From Alkalicoccus urumqiensis (GTDB lineage: Bacteria > Bacillota > Bacilli > Bacillales > Salisediminibacteriaceae): DNA of 64,000 nt. Below, one piece after another: positions 24,102 to 33,005 of this stretch (position 1 is the first letter of the stretch; each line of letters starts with the position of its first letter). The notes beneath the pieces are model-generated. The model was given only the letters and a program-made list of their open reading frames with translations, did not search any database and had not been told where the DNA came from. The position numbers and the translations under genes were made by a program. The DNA lies in contig NZ_PVNS01000002.1 in assembly GCF_002993335.1 (NCBI RefSeq), positions 62,001-126,000 of the forward strand, given 5' to 3'.

Positions 24102-24133
24102 GAGAGGCGCTCTCATAGGTAAGAGCCCCTCTC
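24102..24133 (-). terminator. Terminator after uppP
   Basis: On the minus strand GAGAGG-G-GCTCT and AGAGC-G-CCTCTC pair in an 11-bp stem with one mismatch, followed by TTTTTT. Confidence 0.8.
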
Positions 24134-24151
24134 CTTAAACAATTTCCACCG

Positions 24152-24982
24152 TTACACTTCAACTACAACGGACGGGTCAATAAATATCATGACAAGAATA
24201 CCGGCGGCGAAACAATAAATGGCAAAATAGATAAGCTTACTCTTTTTAAGAAAATCGATCAGCCAGATGATCCCGAGCATAGAAAAGATGAAAGTGACGA
24301 CAAACGATAGGATGAGGTTCGGTACGGTTACATACGTGACCATTTCCATCGTAAAATCACTGACTCCAAGTACGGTGGAACCTAAGATGACCGGTATAGC
24401 CAGTAAAAAGGAGTAGCGGACGGCCGTATCTTTGTCGAGACCTCTGAGCAGGCCGACAACCAGAGTTGCGCCGGAGCGTGAGATACCAGGGAATACAGCC
24501 AGTGTCTGACCGAGTCCCACAATGACAGCATCTAGAAACGTCATGTCCTTTTCCTGTTTTCGGCCTGTGCGGTGGAATCGTTCAATAAACACGAGGGCAA
24601 ACCCGGTTAAAATCAACGCGGAGCCAATGACATAAGGTGACTTCAGCCCTTCTCCGATCGTATCAGATAAAACCGCGCCGAGTCCGCCTGTAATGACGGT
24701 AGCGGTAAGGATGTATACGCCGAAAAAGAATTTCGTTCTATCTTTATTGTCTCTGTGGGCTATGTAACGGAAAAATCCCTGCAGCACTTCCCACATATCC
24801 TTCCAGAAATAAAGAAGGACAGCCAGAACAGAGGCAAGGTGAAGAAAGATTTCAAATGATAAGCCCGGAAATGAATACCCGAACATTAACTGTACAATGA
24901 CGATATGTGCTGTACTGGAAATGGGAAGAAATTCAGTGATTCCCTGCACCACACCAAAAATTAGTGCTTCAATCCATGTCAT
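24152..24982 (-). CDS. uppP: Undecaprenyl-diphosphatase
   Basis: A 276-residue integral membrane enzyme that recycles undecaprenyl diphosphate to the lipid carrier for peptidoglycan and teichoic acid synthesis; also called BacA for bacitracin resistance. Both family signatures are present: GITEFLPISSTAHIVI with the catalytic Glu-rich face near residue 17-30, and FPGISRSGATLVVGLLRGLD (about 160-180). Eight membrane segments can be traced. The ATG chosen has AAAGAGG before it; a TTG two codons upstream is the alternative. Transcribed alone. Confidence 0.96.
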   Translation of the reverse strand: MTWIEALIFGVVQGITEFLPISSTAHIVIVQLMFGYSFPGLSFEIFLHLASVLAVLLYFWKDMWEVLQGFFRYIAHRDNKDRTKFFFGVYILTATVITGGLGAVLSDTIGEGLKSPYVIGSALILTGFALVFIERFHRTGRKQEKDMTFLDAVIVGLGQTLAVFPGISRSGATLVVGLLRGLDKDTAVRYSFLLAIPVILGSTVLGVSDFTMEMVTYVTVPNLILSFVVTFIFSMLGIIWLIDFLKKSKLIYFAIYCFAAGILVMIFIDPSVVVEV

Positions 24983-25136
24983 AAACAAAGCCTCTTTCTC
25001 TCTATATAAATTAGATACCTGCCTTATTGTACCAGATTGGCGAATTGCTTAGAACGTCAATTTTGTGAAAAATATCGTAAACGCTGTGCATGCAGCGGAC
25101 AATTTCGTATACTTGTCGTATGAGGGAGTTGGTACG

Positions 25137-25775
25137 ATGCGGAAACTTATCACTTATATACTTGCGGCAGCGGCACTTGCAGCGGCCGGTTTTGTCATTT
25201 ATTCCGAGATGAGGCCGGAACCTTCCAACGGCAGCGAAGCTCTGGAAGCATATCTTGAAAATCAGGGGATTGAACGGGATCTGCCGGCAGGAGAAGAGAC
25301 TGTAAGTCATGAATCTATTGATGAAACCGGGGTGCAGCCGGGAATGCAGGCGCCGGATTTTACGCTGGAGACGATAGAAGGAGAAGCGTTTCAGCTGTCT
25401 GAACTCCGGGGAGACTATGTCTTAGTGAATATGTGGGCAACCTGGTGTGGTCCGTGCAAAGACGAAATGCCGGACTTTGCCCAGTTTTATGAAGAATACA
25501 AAGAAGAAGGCGTCAACGTTGTCGGAGTCAATATGACCTCTACAGAAACAGGACTCACCCCCGTTGAACAGTTTGTGGATGATTTCAGCCTGCCATTCAC
25601 GAATGTACTGGATAAAGAAGGGGAGATTGAATCTCTGTACGAAGTATATGCCATGCCGTCGACGTATTTAATAACACCGGACGGCCGCGTGGCCATGAAC
25701 CGTCCGGGGCTTATAAATTATGACGTTCTCGTAGAAACATATGAAGAAGTAAGAGAAAACAACGAAGCATCGTAG
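25137..25775 (+). CDS. Membrane-anchored thioredoxin-like protein (ResA/StoA family)
   Basis: A 212-residue protein with an N-terminal membrane anchor (LITYILAAAALAAAGFVIY), an acidic linker, and a TlpA/ResA-type thioredoxin fold from about residue 75. The active site is WATWCGPCKDEMP and the cis-proline lies in AMPSTY. It faces the outside of the membrane and probably reduces apo-cytochrome c or other exported proteins. GGGAGTTGG precedes the ATG; 24 upstream in-frame residues are discarded. A second, less orthodox ResA lies in the res operon at 44.5 kb, so duties may be split. Confidence 0.88.
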   Translation: MRKLITYILAAAALAAAGFVIYSEMRPEPSNGSEALEAYLENQGIERDLPAGEETVSHESIDETGVQPGMQAPDFTLETIEGEAFQLSELRGDYVLVNMWATWCGPCKDEMPDFAQFYEEYKEEGVNVVGVNMTSTETGLTPVEQFVDDFSLPFTNVLDKEGEIESLYEVYAMPSTYLITPDGRVAMNRPGLINYDVLVETYEEVRENNEAS

Positions 25776-25806
25776 ACGTTTCTCCTGTCAAATAGTTAAT
25801 CGAACG

Positions 25807-25865
25807 GAACAAACCGAACGATGCCTGAAGCTCTTAACAGCGTTTCAGCATCGTTCGGTTTGTTC
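25807..25865. terminator. Long perfect hairpin between convergent genes
   Basis: An 18-bp perfect stem (GAACAAACCGAACGATGC and its complement) extended by CTGAA/TTCAG after a one-base bulge. It lies between the convergent thioredoxin-like and aldo/keto reductase genes and probably terminates both, although no long T run follows. Confidence 0.6.
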
Positions 25866-25909
25866 ATTGAGCCGTGTTTCATCCCGGGCTTCTTCAATGC
25901 CCACAGAAA

Positions 25910-26827
25910 TCAGCTGCGGTGATTTGTATAAAAAGAGGCAGGAGCGGCTTTTTGAACGGCTTCAATAATGTCACTGCTGAGAGGCGCCTGATCGGCGGCT
26001 TCGAGGTTGGCCTTCAGCTGACTGGACGTTCTGGCACCCTGAATGGCAACAGCCACAGCCGGCTGATCAATAACATAGCGCAGCGCCAGCGTAGAAAGGC
26101 TCATTCCCGCTTCCTCAGCAATATTCATGAGGCTGTCAATGGTTTCAGAAAGCTGCTGTCTGCTGTAATCGAGGTAACCGTCGCTTCCGATCTTATCGTA
26201 TGCGTTCGATGTGAGAAGGCCTTTTGCCACCGGTCCGCGTGCAACGACGTTGATTTCATGCTGCATGAGCGCCGGGAACAACTCCTCGGGCCTCCTGTCC
26301 AGAATGCTGTACTGCATCATGTTGGAGACGATATCTTTCTCACTTAAAAAGCGGTTGATAACATTCGGCCGGATGGAAGACATTCCAATGTGGCGGATAA
26401 GCCCTTCCTGCTTTAACTCCTGCAGCGCTTCGATCGTTTCATCAAAAGGGTCATCCAATGTGCCGCCGTGCAGCTGATAGACATCAATATAATCCACCTG
26501 TAGCCGGGAGAGAGAATCTCTGCAGGCCTGGTGAATATATTCTTTGGATGGGTTCCAGCGCCAGCCGTCAATACCCGGGCCCCATTCGTTACCGCCTTTC
26601 GTGGCAATGATCACCTTTTCTCTCATCCCGCGCAGTGCTTCTCCCACTGATCGTTCATTTTCGCCGAACTGGTAAAGGTCCGCTGTGTCGAAGTAATTAA
26701 TACCACCGTCCACTGCTTCATGCAGAAGGCGTTCGTTTTCGTTCTGGTTATCGGATAGTGACATGCAGCCGAGTCCGATTTCAGAAACGTGAAGTCCAGA
26801 AGAACCTAGTTGATTTTTTCGCATCAT
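25910..26827 (-). CDS. Aldo/keto reductase (YqkF-like)
   Basis: A 305-residue NADPH-dependent oxidoreductase with the usual TIM-barrel signatures: FDTADLYQFGENERSVGEAL with the catalytic Asp and Tyr, IIATKGG with Lys, and DVYQLHGG with His. The substrate is unknown. AGGAGG precedes the ATG. In B. subtilis yqkF lies beside nudF, as here (divergently). Confidence 0.9.
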   Translation of the reverse strand: MMRKNQLGSSGLHVSEIGLGCMSLSDNQNENERLLHEAVDGGINYFDTADLYQFGENERSVGEALRGMREKVIIATKGGNEWGPGIDGWRWNPSKEYIHQACRDSLSRLQVDYIDVYQLHGGTLDDPFDETIEALQELKQEGLIRHIGMSSIRPNVINRFLSEKDIVSNMMQYSILDRRPEELFPALMQHEINVVARGPVAKGLLTSNAYDKIGSDGYLDYSRQQLSETIDSLMNIAEEAGMSLSTLALRYVIDQPAVAVAIQGARTSSQLKANLEAADQAPLSSDIIEAVQKAAPASFYTNHRS

Positions 26828-26974
26828 TAACACCTCCTAACCTGATACTTCCCTCATTCCAGCGGCAGTATTCATTTATCCATTGAATAATTTTTAATAA
26901 TAAACGCAATGTACAATTGCAGAACGGGTCGGGATAGCCTATGCTTAATAGTGACGAATAGAAGGAGGCTGACC

Positions 26975-27523
26975 ATGTCATCGATGGAGGAAAAAACGAT
27001 TCAATCCACGCCAATATTCAATGGCAGCGTTATCCGTGTACACGAAGACGAAGTGACGCTTCCAAACGGAAAAACAAGCAGAAGAGAACTGGTAAAGCAC
27101 CCTGGAGCAGTAGCAGTGATCTGTGTGACAGAAGAAGGAAAGCTTGTTCTTGTCAAGCAGTACCGGAAAGCGCTGGAGAAAGCAATTGCAGAAATCCCTG
27201 CAGGGAAACTGGAAGCAGGAGAAGAACCTGCTGTATGTGCCGCAAGAGAATTAGAAGAGGAAACCGGCATACGGGCGTCTAAAATGCGTCCACTGGGATC
27301 ATTTTATACAAGCCCTGGATTTGCAGATGAGCTGGTTTATCTATTTCTTGCGGAAGGACTGTCGCAGGGAACCGTCGAAGCAGATGAGGATGAGTTTGTG
27401 GAAAGAATGGATGTGACCCCCGGCGAAGCGGCAGAAATGGTTCTGAGACAGGAAATTCATGATGCGAAGACGATGTACGCTCTTCTGCTGTGGGAAACAA
27501 AATTAAGAACCTCCACTACATGA
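26975..27523 (+). CDS. nudF: ADP-ribose pyrophosphatase
   Basis: A 182-residue Nudix hydrolase that splits ADP-ribose to AMP and ribose-5-phosphate. The Nudix box is visible as GKLEAGEEP...AARELEEETGI, and the downstream SFYTSPGFADELVYLFLAEGL is the family-specific region. GAAGGAGG precedes the ATG. Its stop codon lies within the Fur box of the next gene. Gene order yqkF-nudF-fur follows B. subtilis but the spoIIM gene expected before fur is missing. Confidence 0.95.
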   Translation: MSSMEEKTIQSTPIFNGSVIRVHEDEVTLPNGKTSRRELVKHPGAVAVICVTEEGKLVLVKQYRKALEKAIAEIPAGKLEAGEEPAVCAARELEEETGIRASKMRPLGSFYTSPGFADELVYLFLAEGLSQGTVEADEDEFVERMDVTPGEAAEMVLRQEIHDAKTMYALLLWETKLRTSTT

Positions 27524-27566
27524 TAATCATTATCATTTGACACTCATTATCATTAAGCATTATACT
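27521..27566 (+). promoter_or_regulatory. Fur box and SigA promoter of fur
   Basis: TGATAATCATTATCA is a perfect 7-1-7 Fur box. The promoter is TTGACA, 18 bases, TATACT, and the spacer holds a second ATTATCATT half-site. It predicts Fur autorepression. The box overlaps the nudF stop codon. Confidence 0.85.
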
Positions 27567-27632
27567 TATGTCAGAGTATGAGAACCGGGTGTAAGTGTGA
27601 ATTCGGGGATCGATTGGAGGGAAGCAGCCGTA

Positions 27633-28085
27633 ATGGAGCAGCGCATTGACCGCATAAAAAAACAGCTTCAGTCTCAAAGCTACAAACTGACACCTCAGCG
27701 TGAAGCAACTGTCCGCGTTCTGCTTGAACACGAAGATGATCACCTAAGTGCAGAAGATGTGTACATGTTGGTAAAAGAAAAATACCCTGAGATAGGCCTT
27801 GCGACTGTCTACCGGACGCTGGAACTGCTGACGGAACTGAAAGTCGTAGATAAAATAAATTTCGGGGACGGTGTATCCCGTTACGATCTGCGTCAGGAGG
27901 GAGCAGCTCATTTTCATCACCATCTCGTCTGCCTGGAGTGCGGCGCGGTTGATGAAATTCAGGAGGATCTGCTTGGTGATGTGGAAGATGAAGTGGAAAA
28001 GCGGTGGAATTTTCAAATCAAAGACCACCGGCTCACATTTCATGGAATCTGCCACCGCTGTCATTCAGAAGATCCTTCCTCCTGA
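27633..28085 (+). CDS. fur: Ferric uptake regulator Fur
   Basis: A 150-residue iron-sensing repressor (B. subtilis Fur: 149). The winged helix has KLTPQREATVRVLLEH and IGLATVYRTLELL; the metal site is HFHHHLVC; the structural zinc is held by CLEC and CHRC. It represses iron-acquisition genes when iron is plentiful. The ATG chosen gives the family length; GATTGGAGGG lies 12 bases upstream. Zur or PerR are excluded mainly by position next to nudF and xerD and by the Fur box in its own promoter. Confidence 0.93.
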   Translation: MEQRIDRIKKQLQSQSYKLTPQREATVRVLLEHEDDHLSAEDVYMLVKEKYPEIGLATVYRTLELLTELKVVDKINFGDGVSRYDLRQEGAAHFHHHLVCLECGAVDEIQEDLLGDVEDEVEKRWNFQIKDHRLTFHGICHRCHSEDPSS

Positions 28086-28130
28086 TCGAAGAATAATTAC
28101 TGCGTTAATAAAAAGCATCAACTTTTATAT

Positions 28131-28170
28131 AAGGAAGCCCGGGGCCTGGGAGCCGGGCTTCCTTATTTTT
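28131..28170 (+). terminator. Terminator after fur
   Basis: AAGGAAGCCCGG and CCGGGCTTCCTT form a 12-bp perfect stem; ATTTTT follows. Confidence 0.92.
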
Positions 28171-28329
28171 GCGGGAATGAAAAAGCGCACGGGGGCTTTT
28201 CGCTGTTAAGTCAGCGGAGCGCTGCAATCTTCAAAATAAAATATTACATAATTTCATGAGCACATGCACAATAGTTTGAAATTGTGATATGATGGAGCGA
28301 GAAAGGGCTCAATGGGAGTGAGGTGCTTT

Positions 28330-29214
28330 ATGCAGCACGAAATAGAAGAATTCATTCATTACCTTACAGTAGAAAAAAACCTGGCTGCTAACTCCATTCA
28401 GGCTGCAGAGCGTGATCTGCGGTCCTATCATCGTTTCCTGGAGGCTTCAGGACGGAGCAGATGGACAGACGTAACACGGACAGACATTCTTCTATATCTT
28501 CGTGATCTGCATGACAGAGGAAGAGCACCTTCCACTACTGCTCGTGTATTATCTTCCATCCGTACGTTTCATCAGTTTCTTCTTCGGGAAAAATGGAGTG
28601 ACCACGACCCGAGTGTTCACATTGAAAGACCAAAGCAGCAGCAGAATCTGCCAAAAGTATTATCAAGTTCAGAAGTGGAAGCGCTTCTTCAGCATCCGGG
28701 TTCAGAGAAGCCACTTGATCTACGGACAAAAGCAATGCTTGAAATGATGTATGCAACAGGCATGCGGGTGAGTGAACTTGTATCTTTAACGACGGCTGAC
28801 CTCCATGCAGAGATGGGATTTGTCCAGTGCAGAGGAAAGGGAGGAAAAGAACGGATTATTCCGCTCGGTTCCCACGCTCTCGATGCTGTAACGAATTATA
28901 TTCAATTCGGCAGAAGCAGACTGCTCCGCGCAAAAGAACAAGCACTGTTCGTGAATCACCACGGTCGTCCGCTGACAAGGCAGGGATTCTGGAAAATTTT
29001 AAAGCAGACAGCCCGGGATGCCGGAGTGGATAAAGAATTATCTCCTCATATGCTCCGCCATTCTTTTGCTACACACCTTCTTGAGAATGGAGCCGATCTG
29101 CGGGCGGTTCAGGAAATGCTCGGTCATGCTGACATTTCCACCACACAGATTTATACACATGTAACAAAAGTGCGGATGAAAGAAATGTATTCGATGTATC
29201 ACCCCCGGGCATAG
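28330..29214 (+). CDS. xerD: Tyrosine recombinase XerD
   Basis: A 294-residue site-specific recombinase that, with XerC (CodV), resolves chromosome dimers at dif. The N-terminal SAM-like domain is typical; catalytic residues are Arg in TGMRVSEL, Lys in GKGGKER, His and Arg in HMLRHSFATHLL, the second His in LGHADIS and Tyr in TQIYTHV. The ATG follows GGGAGTGAGG. Order fur-xerD-deoB-punA is that of B. subtilis. Confidence 0.96.
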   Translation: MQHEIEEFIHYLTVEKNLAANSIQAAERDLRSYHRFLEASGRSRWTDVTRTDILLYLRDLHDRGRAPSTTARVLSSIRTFHQFLLREKWSDHDPSVHIERPKQQQNLPKVLSSSEVEALLQHPGSEKPLDLRTKAMLEMMYATGMRVSELVSLTTADLHAEMGFVQCRGKGGKERIIPLGSHALDAVTNYIQFGRSRLLRAKEQALFVNHHGRPLTRQGFWKILKQTARDAGVDKELSPHMLRHSFATHLLENGADLRAVQEMLGHADISTTQIYTHVTKVRMKEMYSMYHPRA

Positions 29215-29276
29215 CACTTCATTCACAACACTAGACGTCTGACCTCAGACAATATACAGGAAAGGATGAATTACCA

Positions 29277-30461
29277 ATGAGCAAACAGTCATTCTCACGT
29301 ATTTTTCTTATCGTTATGGATTCCGTCGGGATCGGCGAAGCGCCGGATGCCGAACAGTTTGATGACAAAGGAGCCGATACTGTCGGTCATATTGCTGAAA
29401 AAATGAATGGTCTTTCCATGCCGAATATGGATAAGCTCGGCTTCTCGACGATAAAATCGTATCAGGGAGGTACGATCCATCCGCCAGCTGCATCCTATGG
29501 AAAGATGCAGGAACAGTCGGCAGGTAAAGATACGATGACTGGGCACTGGGAGATTATGGGTCTTTACATTGATACGCCGTTCCGGACATTCCCGGAAGGA
29601 TTCCCGCCGGAACTGGTACAGGAAATAGAGTCCCGTACCGGCCGCCGCGTTCTCGGCAATAAGCCGGCGAGCGGAACTGCTATTCTCGATGAACTGGGGG
29701 AGCAGCACATGGAGACAGGTGATTTGATCGTGTACACCTCGGCAGACTCTGTACTTCAGATTGCCGCTCACGAAGATATTATTCCTGCCCACGAACTGCA
29801 TGAAATCTGCGAAATGGCGCGTGAAATGACAAAAGAAGAGCCTTACATGATCGGCCGGGTTATCGCCCGCCCGTTTATCGGCGGACCCGGTAACTGGGAA
29901 CGTACAGCGAACCGTCATGATTATGCGCTGAAACCTTTTGGCCGTACCGTGATGAATGAGCTTGAAGATAAAGGCTTCGATTCGATTGCCATCGGTAAGA
30001 TTTCCGATATCTATGATGGAGAAGGAGTGACAAAATCTCTCCGTACTACTTCAAATATGGATGGAATGGATAAGCTGAATGAAACGTTGAAAATGAATTT
30101 TAAAGGACTGAGCTTTTTAAATCTCGTTGACTTCGATGCAAAGTTCGGGCACCGCAGAGATCCTATCGGCTACGGGGAAGCTCTGGAGGAATATGACGCA
30201 CGACTCCCGGAAGTGCTGGACCAGATGAGAGAAGATGATCTTCTACTTATAACCGCCGACCATGGTAATGATCCTGTTCATCACGGAACGGATCATACGC
30301 GTGAATTCGTACCGCTGCTTGCCTATGCGAAAAATGCGCATCCGGTCGACCTCGGTACGCGCCTGACATTTGCTGATATCGGCGCGACAGTAGCAGATAA
30401 TTTTGGTGTGAAAATGCCGGACTACGGTACAAGCTTTATGAAAGAACTGAGAGGAGAGTAA
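29277..30461 (+). CDS. deoB: Phosphopentomutase
   Basis: A 394-residue alkaline-phosphatase-superfamily mutase (Drm in B. subtilis) that converts (deoxy)ribose-1-phosphate to the 5-phosphate. Metal-site motifs are [13 protein letters not shown] at the start and TADHGNDP near residue 325. The phospho-acceptor Thr is in KDTMTGHWE. It is the first gene of a deoB-punA-pdp nucleoside salvage unit, starting four bases before punA at its end. Confidence 0.97.
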   Translation: MSKQSFSRIFLIVMDSVGIGEAPDAEQFDDKGADTVGHIAEKMNGLSMPNMDKLGFSTIKSYQGGTIHPPAASYGKMQEQSAGKDTMTGHWEIMGLYIDTPFRTFPEGFPPELVQEIESRTGRRVLGNKPASGTAILDELGEQHMETGDLIVYTSADSVLQIAAHEDIIPAHELHEICEMAREMTKEEPYMIGRVIARPFIGGPGNWERTANRHDYALKPFGRTVMNELEDKGFDSIAIGKISDIYDGEGVTKSLRTTSNMDGMDKLNETLKMNFKGLSFLNLVDFDAKFGHRRDPIGYGEALEEYDARLPEVLDQMREDDLLLITADHGNDPVHHGTDHTREFVPLLAYAKNAHPVDLGTRLTFADIGATVADNFGVKMPDYGTSFMKELRGE

Positions 30462-30464
30462 ATC

Positions 30465-31274
30465 ATGACTCAAATTGAAGAAGCGAAGCAGTTTATATTA
30501 TCCAAAACAGACAATCTGCCTGATATCGGCCTGATTCTAGGATCCGGCCTCGGCGTTCTGGCGGATGACATTCAAAACCCGGTCACTATTCCTTACACAG
30601 ATATCCCGGGATTCCCATCCTCCACTGTTGCTGGTCATAAAGGCCAGCTGGTCATCGGTGAACTGGAGGGCACACGCGTGGTAGCCATGCAGGGACGATT
30701 TCATTTTTATGAAGGCTATTCCATGGATCTCGTAACGTTTCCTGTCCGCGTAATGAAAGCGGCAGGGGTATCTACACTGGTCGTTACGAATGCTGCCGGC
30801 GGAATCAACGAATCGTTTGAAGCAGGCGATCTGATGATCATTGACGATCACATTAATCAATTTGGAACGAATCCACTTATCGGCAAAAATGACGATGCAC
30901 TGGGAGTGCGTTTTCCAGATATGAGTCAGGCCTACGCGCCGGAATTAAAACAGCTCGCAGAAACGACAGCTTCGGAAATCGGCGTCGCTCTCAAAAAAGG
31001 CGTGTATGTTGGAAATACCGGGCCGTCCTATGAAACACCGGCGGAAGTCCGTATGCTCCGTACGCTCGGCGGCGATGCTGTCGGTATGTCGACGGTGCCT
31101 GAAGTCATTGCAGCAGTGCACGGCGGAATGAAAGTGCTCGGCATCTCCTGTATCTCCAACATGGCCGCAGGCATTCTCGATCAGCCGCTTACGCACGATG
31201 AAGTAATGGAGACGACAGAGCGCGTCAAACAGGATTTCCTGCAGCTCGTAACAGCAGTAGTAAAAAAGCTCTAA
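30465..31274 (+). CDS. punA: Purine nucleoside phosphorylase
   Basis: A 269-residue trimeric-type (PNP-II) phosphorylase that splits guanosine and inosine with phosphate. GSGLG near the start binds phosphate; AGHKGQLV, TNAAGGINE and GDAVGMSTVPE are family signatures. It lies three bases after deoB and feeds ribose-1-phosphate to it. Confidence 0.97.
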   Translation: MTQIEEAKQFILSKTDNLPDIGLILGSGLGVLADDIQNPVTIPYTDIPGFPSSTVAGHKGQLVIGELEGTRVVAMQGRFHFYEGYSMDLVTFPVRVMKAAGVSTLVVTNAAGGINESFEAGDLMIIDDHINQFGTNPLIGKNDDALGVRFPDMSQAYAPELKQLAETTASEIGVALKKGVYVGNTGPSYETPAEVRMLRTLGGDAVGMSTVPEVIAAVHGGMKVLGISCISNMAAGILDQPLTHDEVMETTERVKQDFLQLVTAVVKKL

Positions 31275-31290
31275 AAATGAGCTGATTCCT

Positions 31291-31315
31291 GAAAGGAGGC
31301 TCCTGGCCTCCTTTC
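31291..31315. terminator. Hairpin between punA and pdp
   Basis: GAAAGGAGG and CCTCCTTTC form a 9-bp stem. No T run follows, so it may be a weak terminator or an RNA-processing signal; pdp begins 34 bases later. Confidence 0.4.
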
Positions 31316-31348
31316 TGAATTTACTGGATATTAAAGGAGGAAACGTGT

Positions 31349-32650
31349 ATGCGGATGGTCGATATTATTGAGAAGAAACGAAATGGCGGGGAGCTGACAG
31401 AAGAAGAGATCCGCTTTTTTATTGAAGGATATACCGAAGGAACGATTCCGGATTATCAAGTGTCTGCCTTAATGATGGCTGTTTATTTCAAAGGGATGAG
31501 TGAGAAGGAAACATCCACGCTCACACAGGCGATGGTGGATTCCGGAGACACGATTGATTTGTCTTCGATCGAAGGAATGAAAATCGACAAACACTCCACC
31601 GGCGGGGTCGGTGATAAAATCAGCTTTATCGTTGGACCGCTCGTAGCATCGGTCGGCGTACCTGTTGCCAAAATGAGCGGCCGCGGTCTTGGGCATACCG
31701 GCGGAACAATTGATAAACTGGAGTCCATTCCCGGTTTTCATGTGGAAATGACAAAAGAGCAGTTTGTAGAAAATGTGAATAAGCATAAACTCGCTGTGGC
31801 CGGACAGACCGGAAACCTCGCTCCGGCCGACAAAAAACTGTATGCGCTGCGGGACGTAACGGCAACGGTCGATTCGATTCCTCTTATTGCGGGGTCCATC
31901 ATGTCCAAAAAGCTTGCTTCCGGTGCGGATGGTATTGTTCTGGACGTAAAGACAGGTTCCGGTGCTTTTATGAAATCACTGGAAGACGCACAGGCACTTG
32001 CAGAAACGATGGTTACGATCGGTAACCGGCTCGGACGCCGCACGACAGCAGTGATCAGCGACATGGACCAGCCTCTAGGCTTTGAAGTCGGCAATGCGAA
32101 TGAAATTAAAGAGGCCGTAGAAGTACTTCAGGGTAAAAACGTCGCAGATCTCCGTGAACTTTCGCTCGAACTCGGTACTCACATGGCTGTTACGGCTGGT
32201 ATCTTTGAAAATGACCAGGAAGCAAGAAAAGCGCTGGAAGAGAGCATCGAAAGCGGTGCTGCATTCCAGGCGCTGAAAACATTTGTTGATGCGCAGGGCG
32301 GGGATGCTTCTGTTCTTGACGATATGACGAAGCTTCCTGAAGCAGCATTTGACGTGGAAGTTCCGGCGCTTGAATCAGGCTATGTCTCCGCCATTGATGC
32401 AGCAGCAGTCGGTACAGCTGCCATGTACCTTGGTGCAGGAAGAGCAACAAAAGATGACACGATTGATCATGGTGTCGGCATTACGCTGAAGAAAAAAACC
32501 GGCGACTACGTGGAAAAAGGAGAAGCGCTCGTTGTTCTCCATTCCCAGTCCAAAGATGCGGATGACTCCCGTGCAAAAATTACGGAGGCATATTCTATTT
32601 CGCCGGAAAAGCCGGAGTCCCGTCCATTGATTCACAAGGTAATTAAGTAA
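31349..32650 (+). CDS. pdp: Pyrimidine-nucleoside phosphorylase
   Basis: A 433-residue phosphorylase for uridine and thymidine. Signatures are [10 protein letters not shown] (phosphate loop), [18 protein letters not shown] and [26 protein letters not shown] precedes the ATG. In B. subtilis pdp belongs to the dra-nupC-pdp operon; here it is attached to deoB-punA, giving one salvage block for purine and pyrimidine nucleosides. In B. subtilis punA is followed by dacF-spoIIA; those are absent. Confidence 0.96.
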   Translation: MRMVDIIEKKRNGGELTEEEIRFFIEGYTEGTIPDYQVSALMMAVYFKGMSEKETSTLTQAMVDSGDTIDLSSIEGMKIDKHSTGGVGDKISFIVGPLVASVGVPVAKMSGRGLGHTGGTIDKLESIPGFHVEMTKEQFVENVNKHKLAVAGQTGNLAPADKKLYALRDVTATVDSIPLIAGSIMSKKLASGADGIVLDVKTGSGAFMKSLEDAQALAETMVTIGNRLGRRTTAVISDMDQPLGFEVGNANEIKEAVEVLQGKNVADLRELSLELGTHMAVTAGIFENDQEARKALEESIESGAAFQALKTFVDAQGGDASVLDDMTKLPEAAFDVEVPALESGYVSAIDAAAVGTAAMYLGAGRATKDDTIDHGVGITLKKKTGDYVEKGEALVVLHSQSKDADDSRAKITEAYSISPEKPESRPLIHKVIK

Positions 32651-32702
32651 AGTACTTGCCCGGGCAAAAAGAATATGCTACATTGTATAAACATATTGCA
32701 TA

Positions 32703-32870
32703 AGAGATAGAGGAGCAGACATGAACAGTATTTCTGTGGAGTGCAGGCAGCACTGGGAAGCAGGGAGAAAGGCATGAATGCCGAAGCCGATTTTTCTGCC
32801 GGAAAAAGACGGCTGGGACTGCATTGAATAAGTGCAGTACTGTCACACCCTGTTGTGGAGAACTATCTTT
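32703..32870 (+). promoter_or_regulatory. Lysine riboswitch (L box)
   Basis: The closing helix pairs GAGATAG with CTATCTT. Conserved segments are AGATAGAGG, GAGAAAGGCA, ATGCCGAAGCC, CTGGGACTGCATTGAATAAG and the terminal TGTGGAGAACTATC, as in the B. subtilis lysC leader. It lies upstream of lysA and a terminator, so lysine should stop lysA transcription. Confidence 0.93.
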
Positions 32871-32893
32871 TTTTGTCCGTTTTCAATGGGATG

Positions 32894-32931
32894 AGAAATG
32901 AATGGTGTCTTCACTGTTCATTTCTTTTTTT
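32894..32931 (+). terminator. Riboswitch-controlled terminator before lysA
   Basis: AGAAATGAATGGTG and CACTGTTCATTTCT pair over 14 positions (two G-T pairs) around TCTT, followed by six T residues. Confidence 0.9.
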
Positions 32932-33005
32932 GTGCTTTCAGGCTGTTTCAGCTCAAGGCACAATACAGGTACTGTTTTGCTTATGCATGCAGAAAGGATG
33001 ATATC

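Noticed and set aside
25807-25865. Long hairpin as a mobile-element remnant or regulatory RNA
   Set aside because: Its place between two convergent genes and single copy in the window fit a bidirectional terminator best.
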